Assembly: GCA_009746045.1 (NCBI GenBank)
Contig: RPFO01000090.1
Span: 568,887 to 632,886 of the forward strand
Length of the DNA stretch: 64,000 nucleotides
Reading direction: 5' to 3'
From: Mesostigma viride
Lineage: Eukaryota > Streptophyta > Mesostigmatophyceae > Mesostigmatales > Mesostigmataceae
The notes below the pieces were generated by a model, which ran no database searches, was not told the DNA's origin, and saw only the letters and a program-made list of their open reading frames with translations. Below are positions 43,501 through 54,972 of the stretch, piece by piece (the first letter of the stretch is position 1; every line of letters begins with the position of its first letter). Position numbers and translations under genes: made by a program.

Positions 43501-46192
43501 CAGTCATCGGTTTTTTCCTTATGTTGCATGCCTATCTCACCTTCGTAATCTATCATTCTCAATGAATATATATATATTGCTGCCTACAGCACCGCGCATG
43601 GTGTCCAAGTAAAATTATGGCGCTGCCAAGGCTGCGTACCTGCCGTTATCGCCTTGGTCTTTGTCACGGTGGCGTTCTCCAATTCACGTGCAACGTCCAC
43701 TTCCTGTGCCAGCTCTGGCGCAGCGCGTGCCCTTCGGGCTGAATTTCAAATTTCCGCGTGCAGTCCGTTGGAGAGGGGCGCTGCGTCCGGAGTCCGGACT
43801 TGGGGAATTCGGAGGCTGCTGGTCGCACAAAAGATCGTTGTTGGCTGTTGAGTGATGTCCGACTGGCACGATGGAGAGGGCTCCATCACATTGGCGACCT
43901 CACCAGTGGCCCACATGTACCGACGAGACCTGCATCTCGAGCTTGTCGGCCCTCACGCTGCAGCTGTCACCATGCGAGACGCCCTGAGACTCCCGGCATG
44001 ATTTTTCCCGTGCAATATCACGCCCTCGATTCGCAGCAAGGCCCGTCTCCTCCAATATGGCCGACTGCGGGCTGTGCCGTAACAGGAAATGTCCGGGTGA
44101 TGGCAGGCAGTGCCTACCCATCCCACCGCATGCACCGCGTCAAGCAATATTTCCACTTCCGCTGCTGCTGGGCACCGGGCTTCTGCCTACATTTCTTCAA
44201 TCGCTCCATCGCCTCCTCCATGGTGCCTCGCTCCCTGCGGCCCCTCCGCCACGCCGGATATCCATGGCAATCAAGCCTACCGGCTACCACCATACCGGCC
44301 ACGAGCCCTTGCTGCACCAAACGAAGTGTGCGGCCCCGAATTGAGTGAAGTACACGGCAGGACTGGGAACCACCTGAAATTACATCGGGGTCTCCAGTGG
44401 ACTTGGCGTCACATCTTGCTAACGTTGTCACTGTTGGCAGTTGTCAGTTGCTGTTGGTTGTTGCATGCTGAGGGTTGCAGATGTTCTAGGAACAGCTGCT
44501 CTAGGAACAGCTGCATGGTCCAATGTTGCTATGCATGCAGTTACTCTTGCCATTACGTGTGTCCGTGTGCCTCCAACCATCCCGCCACAATGCCAGCACC
44601 CTCCACCCCGCTAACTCCCACTCGCCCCACTCCCCTGCCTGTTCCATACCCGCCCCACCCACAAATATACGTCACAGACATCCACATGCCGTTATCCATC
44701 CCCACCTGACTACGGACTACTCTCGCCCCCACGCTGAGGTCCCCCACAACACCGTAACACCGCCCTCCTCCCCCAAACCATCCGATGACCCACCCGACCA
44801 TCCACCTTGAGTCCCCCCAAACCAACCTATCTGACGACCACCCTTCCGTATTACATACACCACCTTCCACACCAACATAACAAACCACCTACTAAACAAA
44901 CCTACCGCCCCACAACAAGGTTCCCCTACACCACTGCACCCCGCCCACCCCGCCCCCCGCTGCCCCAACATACGATGACTCCACCCCACCATCCACGTGA
45001 AGCATAACCATCCACCCCGGCCTCCGGGGCAACCAATCAGCTGTCCACTCAACCATAACTGACACTGCTGCACCGACCACCGGCAAGCCCGCCTACGTAC
45101 CATACCCAAGCCACCCACGCAACCCAAGCATCCCCAACCCTCACACGAACCTGTGACCTACGCACGAGCTACCTACAACTGCGACTCACAACTACTACAT
45201 AATCAACCCATAACAATGTCCCCCATGACCCCCGCCAAAGGGGGGGGTCCCCCCAATAGTCCAACACACACACACACACACACTCTACAATACCCAGGAC
45301 CACGAGTACCCACCCAATTCACCTCCCACAACGGTATCACCCACGAGTCCAGTGCCCCACCCATGTCCACAGCGACACCCCGGAGACTTCACCACGCCCA
45401 CCGACTGCACGCACGCACACCTAGCTGCACACTCGATCCCACGCACCTACCCTTGCACGCACGCATGCACGCAGCCATCAACCCACCCACCAAGGCACGC
45501 CTGCACAAACGCACACATATGCACAAGTGCAAGCACACGCACACATAGCTGCACACTCTCACGCACCCACTCACTCACGCACGCCTGCACGCAGCCATCA
45601 ACCCATGCACCCGCCAAGGCACGCCTAGCTGCACAAACGCACTCATGCACAATTACTGCACGCACACCTAGCTGCACCGTCGCCTGCACGCAGTCACGCA
45701 GTGCATGGCAGCATGCCCGCCTTCTATATCATTCTTGGAATATCATGTTGCATATGGCATTATTATCATGTTTGTAAATTTAACTCCTTGCTTTCTGTAT
45801 GCTTTCTTTCTTTGGGGGATGACTTGATGCAGATCGTGGAGCATACAAGCTCGACGAGAAGACGTACACATCAATATTGAGTGAAACCACCGTTGCTGGG
45901 CTCTGGCATGCCAGCTGTTATATGGCCATGAGCCATCAGCTAGCAATCCAGAAATAGGATGAGAGCAGTTTTGAGTCGATGTTTTATATTTTGATGGTAT
46001 TGAAATGACGAGTCACAGAATGCCACAATGAAACATAAGTTCATTACTATCAAACAGCGTGATGCCATGAATGCCACGCCTAATACCACAAGATATGCTA
46101 ATAACGTATTTAATTCATTAATGAATTGTTGGATTTATTGCATGATGGTGTTATGCTTGTTAGAATACACATTTAATTCTGGCAATGGCATG
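43501..46192. other. Low-complexity, no recognisable gene
   Basis: 43600-44400 has short open frames with no family resemblance. 44570-45230 is strongly C/A-rich. A (CA)n run lies at about 45265-45281. 45400-45710 is built of degenerate GCACGCA and CACACC words, including a roughly 60-bp phrase (GCACGCAGCCATCAACCCA) repeated near 45470 and 45588. 45720-46190 is AT-rich without features. Confidence 0.5.
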
Positions 46193-46585
46193 CCTGAGAA
46201 AATGCCCTGAGATTTTAAGCGCCTGAGAAAATGCCCTGAGATTTTCAGCGCCTGAGAAAATGCCCTGAGATTTTCAGCCTGAGAAGAAAAAATCTCAGTG
46301 TCCACGTAAAATCTCAGTTTCCACTTAGCCCTGAGATTTCCTGAGATTTCCTGAGAAAAAGCCAATTTTCTCAGCCAATCTCAGGAAATCTCAGGTCACT
46401 TTCTCAGGAAATCTCAGGAAATATTAGGAAATCTCAGGAAATCTCAGGAAAATCTCAGGAAATCTCAGGAAATCTCAGGAAATCTCAGGAATTCTCAGGA
46501 ATTCTCAGGAAATCTCAGTTTTTTTCTCAGGAAATCTCAGGAAATCTCAGGAAATCTCAGTTTTCTCAGTAGCGAGTTCCTAGTG
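46193..46585. repeat. Second CTGAGAAA/CTCAGGAAAT motif array
   Basis: About 390 bp. The left part is mostly CCTGAGAAAATGCCCTGAGA; the right part is mostly TCTCAGGAAA in the opposite orientation, so the array as a whole can fold back on itself. It ends GCGAGTTCCTAGTG, the inverse of the left border of the array at 36938. Confidence 0.85.
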
Positions 46586-47260
46586 CATGTAACTAGTTGG
46601 TGTTCAATCAAGGTGCAACTTTGCAGCCAGCCTGCATGCAGATGTTGCAAGTAAAGTGTTTGCTTACTTCCAGGTTAATCTGAGCTCATTTGCATTGTTG
46701 GGTACATTTAATGATCCATAAAATGCTCCAAATGACCGTCTTTGTGACGGTTGACAGCATAATTTCTGGCCATCCCATCTCTATTAGGGGTGCAACTTGG
46801 TACTTGAGCTGCATATGTTATATTTGATGTGTCTGCCCATTTCCAGGTCAAAACGACGTTGATTGTGTTGTTTATGGATACAACTGGCAATTTTGGCGTT
46901 TTTTATGCTTTTGGACGTCACCATTCTGTGAGCACCAAGTGGCCAACCAAGGTGTGACTTGGCACAGTGAATCTGGGTACCATGGGGAAGCCAGCCATCA
47001 CCAAGTTTGACCATCATCCGAATATTAGTGCAGCTAGGAGGAATAAGATGGGTGTTTTTTGGCACTTTCAGACCGTTGTGAGTGACATGCAGCGGTCAGC
47101 GTCGGGCTGGAGCGTGCGGGCGTTGATTTGAAGGTGGCGATGACCAAGGGCGCGCGTTGACCGAAAAGGGGGGTGCAGGCGGGGGTGGGGGCGGAGATGG
47201 AGCAGGGTGGTGATGGGGGTGGGGGACTGGGGGTGGAGGTGGTGCATGGGGTAGGGGGGG
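46586..47260. other. No recognisable gene
   Basis: AT-rich to 47080, then a G-rich stretch (GGGGGTGG words) into which the element at 47261 inserted. Only short open frames. Confidence 0.5.
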
Positions 47261-47490
47261 CAGTGTGAGCTAGTACGGCAATACGGCAATACGGCAAAAC
47301 CTCGGCGTATATTGCGTATTTCGTATAATACGTGTAGTATACGTGTGCCGTATTATACGCGTGCCGTATTATACGCGTGTAGTATACGGCGTACTACTAG
47401 CAAAATTTCTAGTACGGCAATACGCCAAACCTCGGCGTATTGCGTATTTCGTATAATACGGCGTATAATACGGCGTACTAGCTCACACTG
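47261..47490. mobile_element. hAT-like MITE, 230 bp, with internal CGTATTATACG array
   Basis: Terminal inverted repeats CAGTGTGAGCTAGTACG / CGTACTAGCTCACACTG are 17 bp and exact. The element is flanked on both sides by AGGGGGGG, a perfect 8-bp target-site duplication. CAG-type termini with an 8-bp duplication fit the hAT superfamily. The interior carries no coding sequence and consists of GTATAATACG, CGTATTATACG, TACGGCAATACG and CCTCGGCGTATT in both orientations. Confidence 0.85.
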
Positions 47491-47868
47491 AGGGGGGGCG
47501 GGTTGAGGATCGACTCATGCTTTCAATCACCGTTTCGATTCTTCCTGCCAACGCGTCGAGGCGACGCCGACGGTTGGCTTGGGTGGCCAGGTAGAATGAG
47601 TCTGCGTCTGCACGCATAAGAAATGCGTGCATGGTCTGAGGAGGTTTCGGAGGCGGCCGCGCGAGGCGGGGCGAACCTGGCTCACTGCCGACCCGTTGCT
47701 CTCTCTCCGACAGCCCGAGGGCTGCGAAGGCAAAGGGGCGGGAAGGGGAGTTAGGCAGATCCCACTGCTACTAGAGCCGCGGAGCCGCGGGGCCGCGAGC
47801 GTCGTCATTGATAGGAGAGAAGGGTTCGCAGCGCGAGCTCCGGCTCAGGTGCAAAGCGAACGAATTTA

Positions 47869-49428
47869 TTAGGGGGGCGGCCAAGCCTGGCAGCCATACC
47901 TGAGCTGAAGTTGCCCGGCCGGTGGATCCCCACACGTGCTGGGGAGCAGGTGACCGTCGATGCCAGTGGCGATGGCGGTGACGGCATGCAGGGGCCGAGC
48001 AGGGGGCTGGGGCGCTGGCACGGCGGTATCCATGGGGGTCGCCGTCAGTGGAGGAAGGTCCTGGCCGTTAATGCGGACGATGAAGACGCCATTAAAGAGG
48101 CGGGCATAGATGCTGCACGGTAGTTGCGGGTTGGCCTGCTTGGCTGCCCGAGCCTCGTGGACCTCCGGCCGGTTCAGGGCGGCAGCCCGGGCTTCAAGCT
48201 GCTCCGGGGTATAGTCATCGTCGATGCTCAGTTGGGTATAGTGGAGGTTCCGGCGGGCCTTCTGCACAGCTGCAGTTTGTCCTCCTTGCGGTGGAATTCC
48301 ACCAAGACAGGGGCGGTGCATGGGCCGGGCCGCCGAGCCGTCGTGCCGTTTTGATGACGACGCTTTGGGCCACGCCGAGCTTCCCCAGGAAGGGGTCGCC
48401 CCGGAGGTAGGTGCCCAGGCGTGCATCGTTGACGTTCGAGGGGACGCCATGTACCACAATACTGCATGAGCGAATGGGTTCGTGCATAGCATCCCGTGTG
48501 CTGGCCTTGACGGCTGTTTTGATTTCGTTGATGAGCTCCGTAGGGTTCTGAAGCGTGGCGGCATAGGTGGTCTTGGCAGGAGTTATGGAGGCAGCAAGTT
48601 GTTGCTGGAGCTGGTGGAGGATCTGCTGCTGCTGCTGCAGTCCTGCTGCAATGTGGGTGATGGCGGAGTGGATGGAGGTGTCGGCGTGTGATGAATGGGC
48701 GTGGTGGGTGGCGAGGTGGTTGTGGACAGGGTTGAGGGCAGCGTTGAGGAGGGAGGGGAGTTGATCGAAGCAGGTATTGACGACTTGCTTGGCGGTGATG
48801 CCGATGGTGGCATGGCAACAGTGGGGTCGGCTCCCAGGTCCAGAGAGGCCTTGACAAAGCGCTCAAGGGCGCTGTCGGAAAGACGGGAGCACGTCCACCA
48901 GACTGCGAGGCAGAGGTCGGTGTCGTCGGGGTTGTCTTGGAGAAAGTCCGACAGGTGGGTAACCTGTTGGTTGCAGTCCCGGATCTCGCACTTAATTTTT
49001 CTCGGCATGCAGCCAGGTGCAGGATGGTGAGGGCGGCAGCTCGGGACAGGCGCATTCATGATGGCGTTAAGGCCTGGCCATTTGCCATGCAGGTAAAAAT
49101 GCGGCAGCTTCCTCGGCAGAAAAGGCGCCTCCCTGCGGGTATCCATGGCAGGGTCGCTGTTCGGCGGAGCGGTGGAGTGCATGGAGCGGCTGGATATGCT
49201 GACAGTGGCGTCCGGCATAGCGTGCAAGGGTGTTTCCAATGACGCCACGGCTTCATCAGCGAGTTGGTGCAGGGCCGCGGACGCTTGTGATTGCTGGGAT
49301 GAGTCGTATTCCGCCATATCGAGCTGAAAAACAGCGATATTTGCTGGGCAGGGCGGTGCCGGTATCTTCGGAAATATTGAGCGATAGCTGCAGAAAATTA
49401 TATCAGCGTGTTCGTCTTCAAAAGACAA
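47869..49428 (-). pseudogene. Orphan LINE ORF1 (RRM-like), frameshifted
   Basis: Read downward from about 49428 or from MAEYDSSQQ. An acidic/Ser-rich N-terminal part with LPHFYLHGKWPGLNA comes first, then a Ser/Pro-rich linker. Next is RSCSIVVHGVPSNVNDARL (first RRM-like strand, near 48465), then APVLVEFHRKEDKLQL, then IDDDYTPEQLEARAAALNRP and ARLFNGVFIVRING. This order matches the RRM plus C-terminal domain of LINE ORF1 nucleic-acid chaperones. Three or more frame changes (near 48585, 48330 and 48260) break it. No ORF2 follows on the same strand before the MITE at 47490, so the downstream half of the element is missing. Whether it belongs to the APE LINE at 28787-32040 is unknown. Confidence 0.65.
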
Positions 49429-49669
49429 GTCTAACTAATGCAACCAACCCGATGAAATTTCATGGCCGGAGTAAAAAGTTATGAGCATTCTCTTATATTG
49501 CATTCCATCACCGCATTTTAGCTGAGGATAAACGTAAAACGGCAGCTCAGTTAGTCAATTTACTGCGATTTTTGCTTGCTATCGCGGTACAGGACAAGTC
49601 TTGACGTAGTCAAATAATTGAATTCTTCCAACCCTCGCCTCACCACCTGTCCACCTCCGACCTTCCTGG

Positions 49670-50283
49670 TCAGCGGCCATGGCCTCGCGGCCGAGGTTCC
49701 ATAGCCCTGTCCCGCACCATCTGCTGGTGAGCCCACCGATAGGCCCGCTCTCCGTATTCCGTGGCCTGAATGCCCCGAGTCCCTTGGAACCTTAGGAGAT
49801 CCTCCTCGAAGGCCCACTGCTCCGGCTTGCCGGTGCCACGTCGTCCGGACAGGGACAAACGGTCCCACGCGTTGGGAGGCCACATGGCCAGGAAGGCTGC
49901 CATGTACTCCGGGAAGGCCGGTGAACAGAAGGGACTTGACGTTCTTGTCCACCACCCCACAACGGTACTCCGCAACGTATGCCTCCCCCATACCCAGCAT
50001 CACGGTGGCCACCTGTCCCAGATCGACCTCCGTTGCCGGCGGGCCCATGCGATCGTCCATGAAGTCGGGGGCGACGCCGTGCAGGAATGTCGCGCATACG
50101 GGCCATGAGGGCCGTCACCGTAACCACGCAACGGGGGCAGGCACAGTTGGGTGCATGGTTCTCCCAAGCTGTCCCCACCACCACATTCGCTCGGGTGTCC
50201 GTCCGAATCTCGACCTTGAACCCGCAGTGCCGTTGAAGGGATGTGCGGAAGGACTCGTGTCGCTCGCTGGGCCACTCCAGCAC
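49670..50283 (-). pseudogene. Unidentified frameshifted coding remnant
   Basis: Three successive frames give protein-like text: LEWPSERHESFRTSLQRHCG with NCACPRCVVTVTALMARMRD, then VDLGQVATVMLGMGEAYVAE, then FPEYMAAFLAMWPPNAWDRL with GIQATEYGERAYRWAHQQMV. Together about 200 residues. I do not recognise the family. The position, between an orphan LINE ORF1 and gag remnants, suggests another transposon-borne gene. Confidence 0.4.
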
Positions 50284-50956
50284 CGAGGCGGCGAGGTAAT
50301 TGTTGTGATATTGCAGATCTCGCAGTCAATAATTAAATTGGTACGGAATTTGGTACGCCGATATTTGGGCTATTGCGGGTCTGGGTGTTGTCTGGAATTT
50401 CAGGGGTGCGCAATCTGACTTTACTTCTTGCGTTCGTCAATATTGTCCGTTGGCTATAGAGCTTATGTGGTCAAATCTCGGTGATGCTATTTCCGGTGGT
50501 GACGGCTTATGCGTTTGTGGTCCTGTAACAGTTGTGACTGTTGGTTGGTTGGTAGTCGGCTGGTGGTAACTTTAATGTTCTGTTGTGGGCGGCGCTGAAT
50601 GGATTAGTGTAGCATGCACCGCAGGTCCTGTCACTACTGCTTCAAGGCGTGCTAGGATGACAAAAGCCGACAAAAGTGGTGCGAACGTAATATTGACGGT
50701 ATTCCACTGTTAATAGCGTACGTGAGCTACAAAGAGGTCGGGGGCTTGTGCTGAGCGCGTCAGATTATTAAATTTTCTTAAGAAGTTTTCTATTCAATAT
50801 CCATTTAATACAACATGTACTAGATCGGGGTTAATCAATGAGGAAAAACGTAGCAATGTCGCCGGATCAAGAACAAGAACAAGAACAAGTCAAGAACAAG
50901 AAGAGACGGATTCAAGAAAGCGTACTGGGTGGAAGGATTTAAGAAATGAGAAGAAT

Positions 50957-52170
50957 TTGATAGAGCTGTGCAAAACACGAGTCGGGACAATTCCTCTTGA
51001 TGCGGCAGTGACATTGGTAGAGGATTTCTGTGACCGGTTTGAGGCATTTGTGGCGGATCATGCAGATAAAACCGAGGATCTGTATGGGCTATTCCGGGAT
51101 GCCGGAATGTTTAGAGCCGACAACGCCATTCTAGTGAACTGCCTGCGTTCCTGCGCCGTGACGAGAAAATCGAGGGCACTGCACTAATTGGAAGTAGGTT
51201 GCGTGCAGCACTTCTTGAATCGAAAGCCATCTGCATGCCAAGTCTCGTCATGTTGGCATTTATAGTTGGGTGCCGAAGCGTCCCTACACACTCGACCTTC
51301 TTGCTTTGAGAAATGCGAGAAACGAGAGTGTAAAGGATGGCATTCCGGTGGTGGAACTGGCGGTGGTGGACCGTTATGTCCGCAATGCCAAGGACCTTAA
51401 TTTCCAGAATTATGCCATGGCAGCTCTCAATTAAGCGAGAGAAGGCCGAAGATGATCTCAATAAGGCGATTGAGGTTATCACGGGCATTGTCGAGGGTGA
51501 GGAGAGGGACATTGTGGCCCAATTGCATGCGGGCCCAAGGTAAGCTCCATGAGCTGGGTCTGATTTCCCCTGCATTACCGCCTGTCGCTGTGAATTCCAT
51601 TCCTTCTTCTGGTGCCCAAGGTGGTGCTACTAAAGCGCCGGATGGGGGCAAGGTGGCCGCCATTGCGGGCGGTGGTGGCCGCGCGTGCGCGGGGACCCCT
51701 AGCTAGCGGCGCGGGGCCCAGCGGGCCTCGTGGCAATGGGGGCCCGATGCGTATGGGCAACAAGGGCAGCTTAAGCCGCGCGCAGCGCATGCCTGGGAAG
51801 TGATGGCAGCAAGGTAGGCAGCAACCATACCCGCAGCAGCAGCAGCATGCACAACAGCCTGCGCCGCCGTATCAGCAGCAACAGCCACAGCAGCATGGCA
51901 GCAGGTGCAGCAATCACAGCAACAGCAGCCGCAAGGTGCAGCACGGCAGCAGCGACCGCCTAGCTTGTGCTTTGTTTGTGGTCGTGAGGGCCATCAGGCT
52001 GCACAGTGCTACAACCGTCACAAGATCAGCTTGCCTGCACAGCAGCCACCGCGCAGCAGTAGCAATACACGTGGGCTTGCTCTTTGCCACCGCTGTAATC
52101 AGCCTGGTCACTTCGCGCGCGGGATGTTCATCTCTGCCCGGCAGCCCAGGGCGGGCGCCGGCATGCAGTG
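50957..52170 (+). pseudogene. Gag remnant with CCHC zinc knuckles
   Basis: An early part (MIELCKTRVGTIPLDAAVTL, then FRADNAILVNCLRSCAVT) and a middle part (VKDGIPVVELAVVDRYVRNA, AREKAEDDLNKAIEVITGIV) are split by frameshifts and stops. A Gln-rich stretch leads to CFVCGREGHQAAQC, a perfect CCHC knuckle, and CHRCNQPGHFARGMF, a second knuckle whose last Cys is lost. Knuckles after a helical region are typical of retrotransposon Gag. Integrase remnants in the same orientation lie beyond the inserted element at 52317-54399. Confidence 0.55.
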
Positions 52171-52316
52171 ACTATATAGGGCATGCAAGGCGAGCTGGAT
52201 GGTAGTGAGGAAGGGAACTTGCGGGCTGGTGCGGAAGGGGAGGCCAGTCTGACCCACCAGGTGTTCTCACCCGGCCCGCCTGCATGGGTGCCCAGGTAGC
52301 AGCGATCGATGGTTGG

Positions 52317-54399
52317 AGTTGAGTAACTCTAGAGCCCTAGCATCTGGCTCTAAGTTCTCCATGTCCGTCCGCACGCCTTCCGCTAGCGTCCGCTAAGCCG
52401 CCGGCTATTATTCGGAGGTCCGATGCGGTCGACCGGTCTAAGGGCGGCGCCTAGGGCCGGCGCCGCCTAGGCCCCAGTCCGGGGCCTTATCCGGGTCGGT
52501 ACGGACAGCTAGTCTGTCCCACGGACCGTTATGGCTAACCGGATAGGCTTTGCTGGCTACTGAGGACATAAGCCAGTGGTTGGCCAGCTCCGACAGCAGT
52601 TCTCTGTGTTCACATTCTCCCAAGCTCAACGCGTGACCGACCGCCATAGCTTAGCCGGTCGGATATTAACTTGTATTCATAAACGTCCCGATGGCTTCCG
52701 GCACACGGAGCCGCACCGCCCGCACGGGAGAACACGCGGAGAATGCGCCAAGTGGCGAGGCCGCAGGCTCCGTCCTGCCACGTTTCAGTGCGGACGAGGC
52801 CACGAGGCCTATGCAAACCCTCGTGGCACAACCTGAACTGGCCAAGCAGTTTAAGCATTTGATGCTTGCTGCTGACGATGCTCTGAATCGCGGGCCTCTG
52901 AAGCAAACGGAGGTGCCCGCTGATCTACCTGCCGACTATACGGCGGACGAGGCAGCAGATTTTCTGGCTGCACTCAAGCGTCTGCGCGATGGACGTGCGC
53001 GGACAAAGATTCGGAGCTGATTGGCAAGTTCCGTGCAGTATTCTGCAGTACAACCAAGCACCCGATCATTGCCAATCTAGTTCGCATTGCCGACGACAAC
53101 AAGCAAACCTGGGAAGTTTTCTACAACGGTCTCAGTGGACGCACACTTGTCGCGGTCTAAGGAAGAGGCCGACGAGCAAGCCTTCAACGACTTCGAGGGT
53201 TATGCAATTAATTAGGCAAATTTGCCCGGGGCTGCACGTGATTTCCAGGTATTCGTGCACAAGCACAAGCTGCTAGATACCCTCAAGCCCATTTTCCTGT
53301 GCGATCGATTTCTCAAGAAATGCGACCTGTCGTCGGATGTGCATCTGACCATAGCGACGGAACTCAAAAAGAAGAGTGCTGTCAGTTTCGACGAGGGCAT
53401 GCTGTATTTGACCTCATGCTTCAAAAGTGCGCAGTCCAAGCCGACTGCCTCGGCCGCTCTGCCATCTCTGCGCAAGGTGGATACTGGCGCGTCTTCTTCT
53501 TCTTCAGGCGCAGAGGCTCCAATTACGCGGTCGGAGCTTACGGCCATCCTGAAAAAGGTCGTCGGCCACGGCAACAACGGGGGCCAGCGCGGGCATGGTG
53601 GCGATGACAAGAAGGGCGATAATCCCCCGGCCAAGCGGCAGCAGGGGGCGTCTACTGACCTCAAGCACCGCTGTGAGCGCTGCTTCGGACGTCGCCATGT
53701 CCGGGATGACTGCCGGGTTTGCCCGGACCTGGAGCTCGAGGACAACCTTTGCCGCAAGTGCCACGACGTTCTGCGTGACCAGTCACAGCGTGCATGGAGG
53801 CGTGCAAGACCAAGCGCATCGTCGTCCACGGCACCCGCGAGGAGTGGGCAGAGCGACGGGCAGCACGAAAGTCAGGTGAGAGCACGCTCGATACCCCTTC
53901 TTTTGCTCAATGCGTCACGCTGAACCAGGCCGTCGCAGAGCCTGACGTCGTTCCTAAAATTAAGCCACGTGACTGCATCCTCTGTCTCATTCCGTGATGT
54001 GCTCACGCAATCCGTTGATGCTGCTCTGGCACTGTCGCGTCAGGATCACGTGCTTCCTGAGCACGGATCTACAATGCGTGACCTAAGCAATGTGGTGCCT
54101 TCTACTGAGGTCGGACACAGAGAACTGCTGTCGGAGCTGGCCAACCACTGGCTTATGTCCTAGCCAGCAAAGCCTATCCGGTTAGCCGTAACCGTGGGAC
54201 AGACTAGCTGTCCGTACCGACCCGGATAAGGCCCCGGACTGGGGCCTATGCGGCGCCGGCCCTAGGCGCCGCCCTTAGACCGGTCGACCGCATCGGACCG
54301 CCGGATAATAGCCGGCGGCTTAGCAGACGCTAGCGGAAGGCGTGCGGACGGACATGGGGAACTTAAAGCCAGATGCTAGGGCTCTAGAGTTACTCAACT
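52317..54399. mobile_element. 2083-bp element with 285-293-bp terminal inverted repeats and 5-bp TSD
   Basis: Left arm 52317-52609 and right arm 54115-54399 are highly similar inverted copies starting AGTTGAGTAACTCTAGAGCC. GTTGG flanks both sides (52312-52316 and 54400-54404), a 5-bp target-site duplication. Each arm is itself rich in hairpins (GGCGCCTAGGGCCGGCGCC, GACAGCTAGTCTGTC). Between the arms lies one broken gene. The superfamily is unclear: 5-bp duplications occur in Transib and in LTR elements, but neither the ends nor the cargo identify it. It interrupts gag-integrase remnants. Confidence 0.85.
52691..53923 (+). pseudogene. Cargo gene of the long-TIR element, unknown function
   Basis: Starts at an ATG with MASGTRSRTARTGEHAENAP, continues with a helical region (VAQPELAKQFKHLMLAADDA) and, after a frameshift near 53000, KFRAVFCSTTKHPIIANLVR with TWEVFYNGLSG. 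After another shift and an in-frame TAG near 53214 comes ARDFQVFVHKHKLLDTLKPI with FLKKCDLSSDVHLTIATELK. A Ser run and a Gly/His/Lys-rich stretch lead to a Cys-rich segment with CERCFGRRHVRDDCRVC and CRKCHDV, probably zinc-binding. About 400 residues in all. It is gag-like in layout (helical N-terminus, zinc-binding C-terminus), but I recognise no transposase motif. Confidence 0.45.
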
Positions 54400-54404
54400 G
54401 TTGG

Positions 54405-54830
54405 TACCGCTGGTGAGGTGGGGGACTCCTCTGGGCACGGGGTGGCAGCTACACGTACCTCTGGGGACGGGGACAACGGGGGTTGGAGATAGCCTGGCAG
54501 GCGTACACGCTGCCGGGGGCGGGCTCCCTATAGCGGGCAATTCCTCAACACACCCAGCTTTGGCAAAAGGCTCGCCATGCAGCGACGTGTCTGGTCCTGG
54601 TGAGGTGCTCAGTGTGTGGGATATCGGTGTACGGCTGCATAGCTAGGCGGCTAGGTCATGGTCATGCGTCAGAACAGTGGGCATCTGCGTTAGGGTTTCC
54701 AGAGCTGGTGGCAGCCTGTAAGGAGGTATGGCAGCGATGTGGCCACTGTCAGCGCAATGCACCCAAGCCGCGTAGGTTCCATGCATGACCCCACTCCACC
54801 TTGGATCGCTTGACAGACAGATGGTACTTG
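54405..54830 (+). pseudogene. Integrase zinc-binding remnant
   Basis: One frame reads ARRLGHGHASEQWASALGFP then ELVAACKEVWQRCGHCQRNA with PKPRRFH. Two His followed after about 25 residues by C-x2-C-Q resembles the HHCC domain at the start of Ty3-type integrases. A stop follows at once, though the next codons (PHSTLDRL) still resemble the lead into the integrase core. Protease and reverse transcriptase are not visible, so the element lost most of pol. Confidence 0.4.
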
Positions 54831-54936
54831 TTGGGAAGGTAGAGGAAACTAATGGGTTTTACACAATGCCTTGTGCTTGGCCTTGCTACCCTTTCACCTT
54901 GCAGGTGATGAAAGACTGAGCTTGAAGACAGTTGCA

Positions 54937-54972
54937 TTAATTAATTAATTAATTAATTAATTAATTAATTAA
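54937..54972. repeat. (TTAA)9 tract
   Basis: 36 bp of pure TTAA repeat, best explained as the far part of the (AATT)n tail of the minus-strand LINE whose 3' end is at 58772. Two TTAA-targeting elements have inserted in between. Confidence 0.85.

Noticed and set aside
44900-45720. Possible Thr/His-rich repeat protein
   Set aside because: C/A-rich low-complexity DNA with degenerate repeats and no consistent frame.
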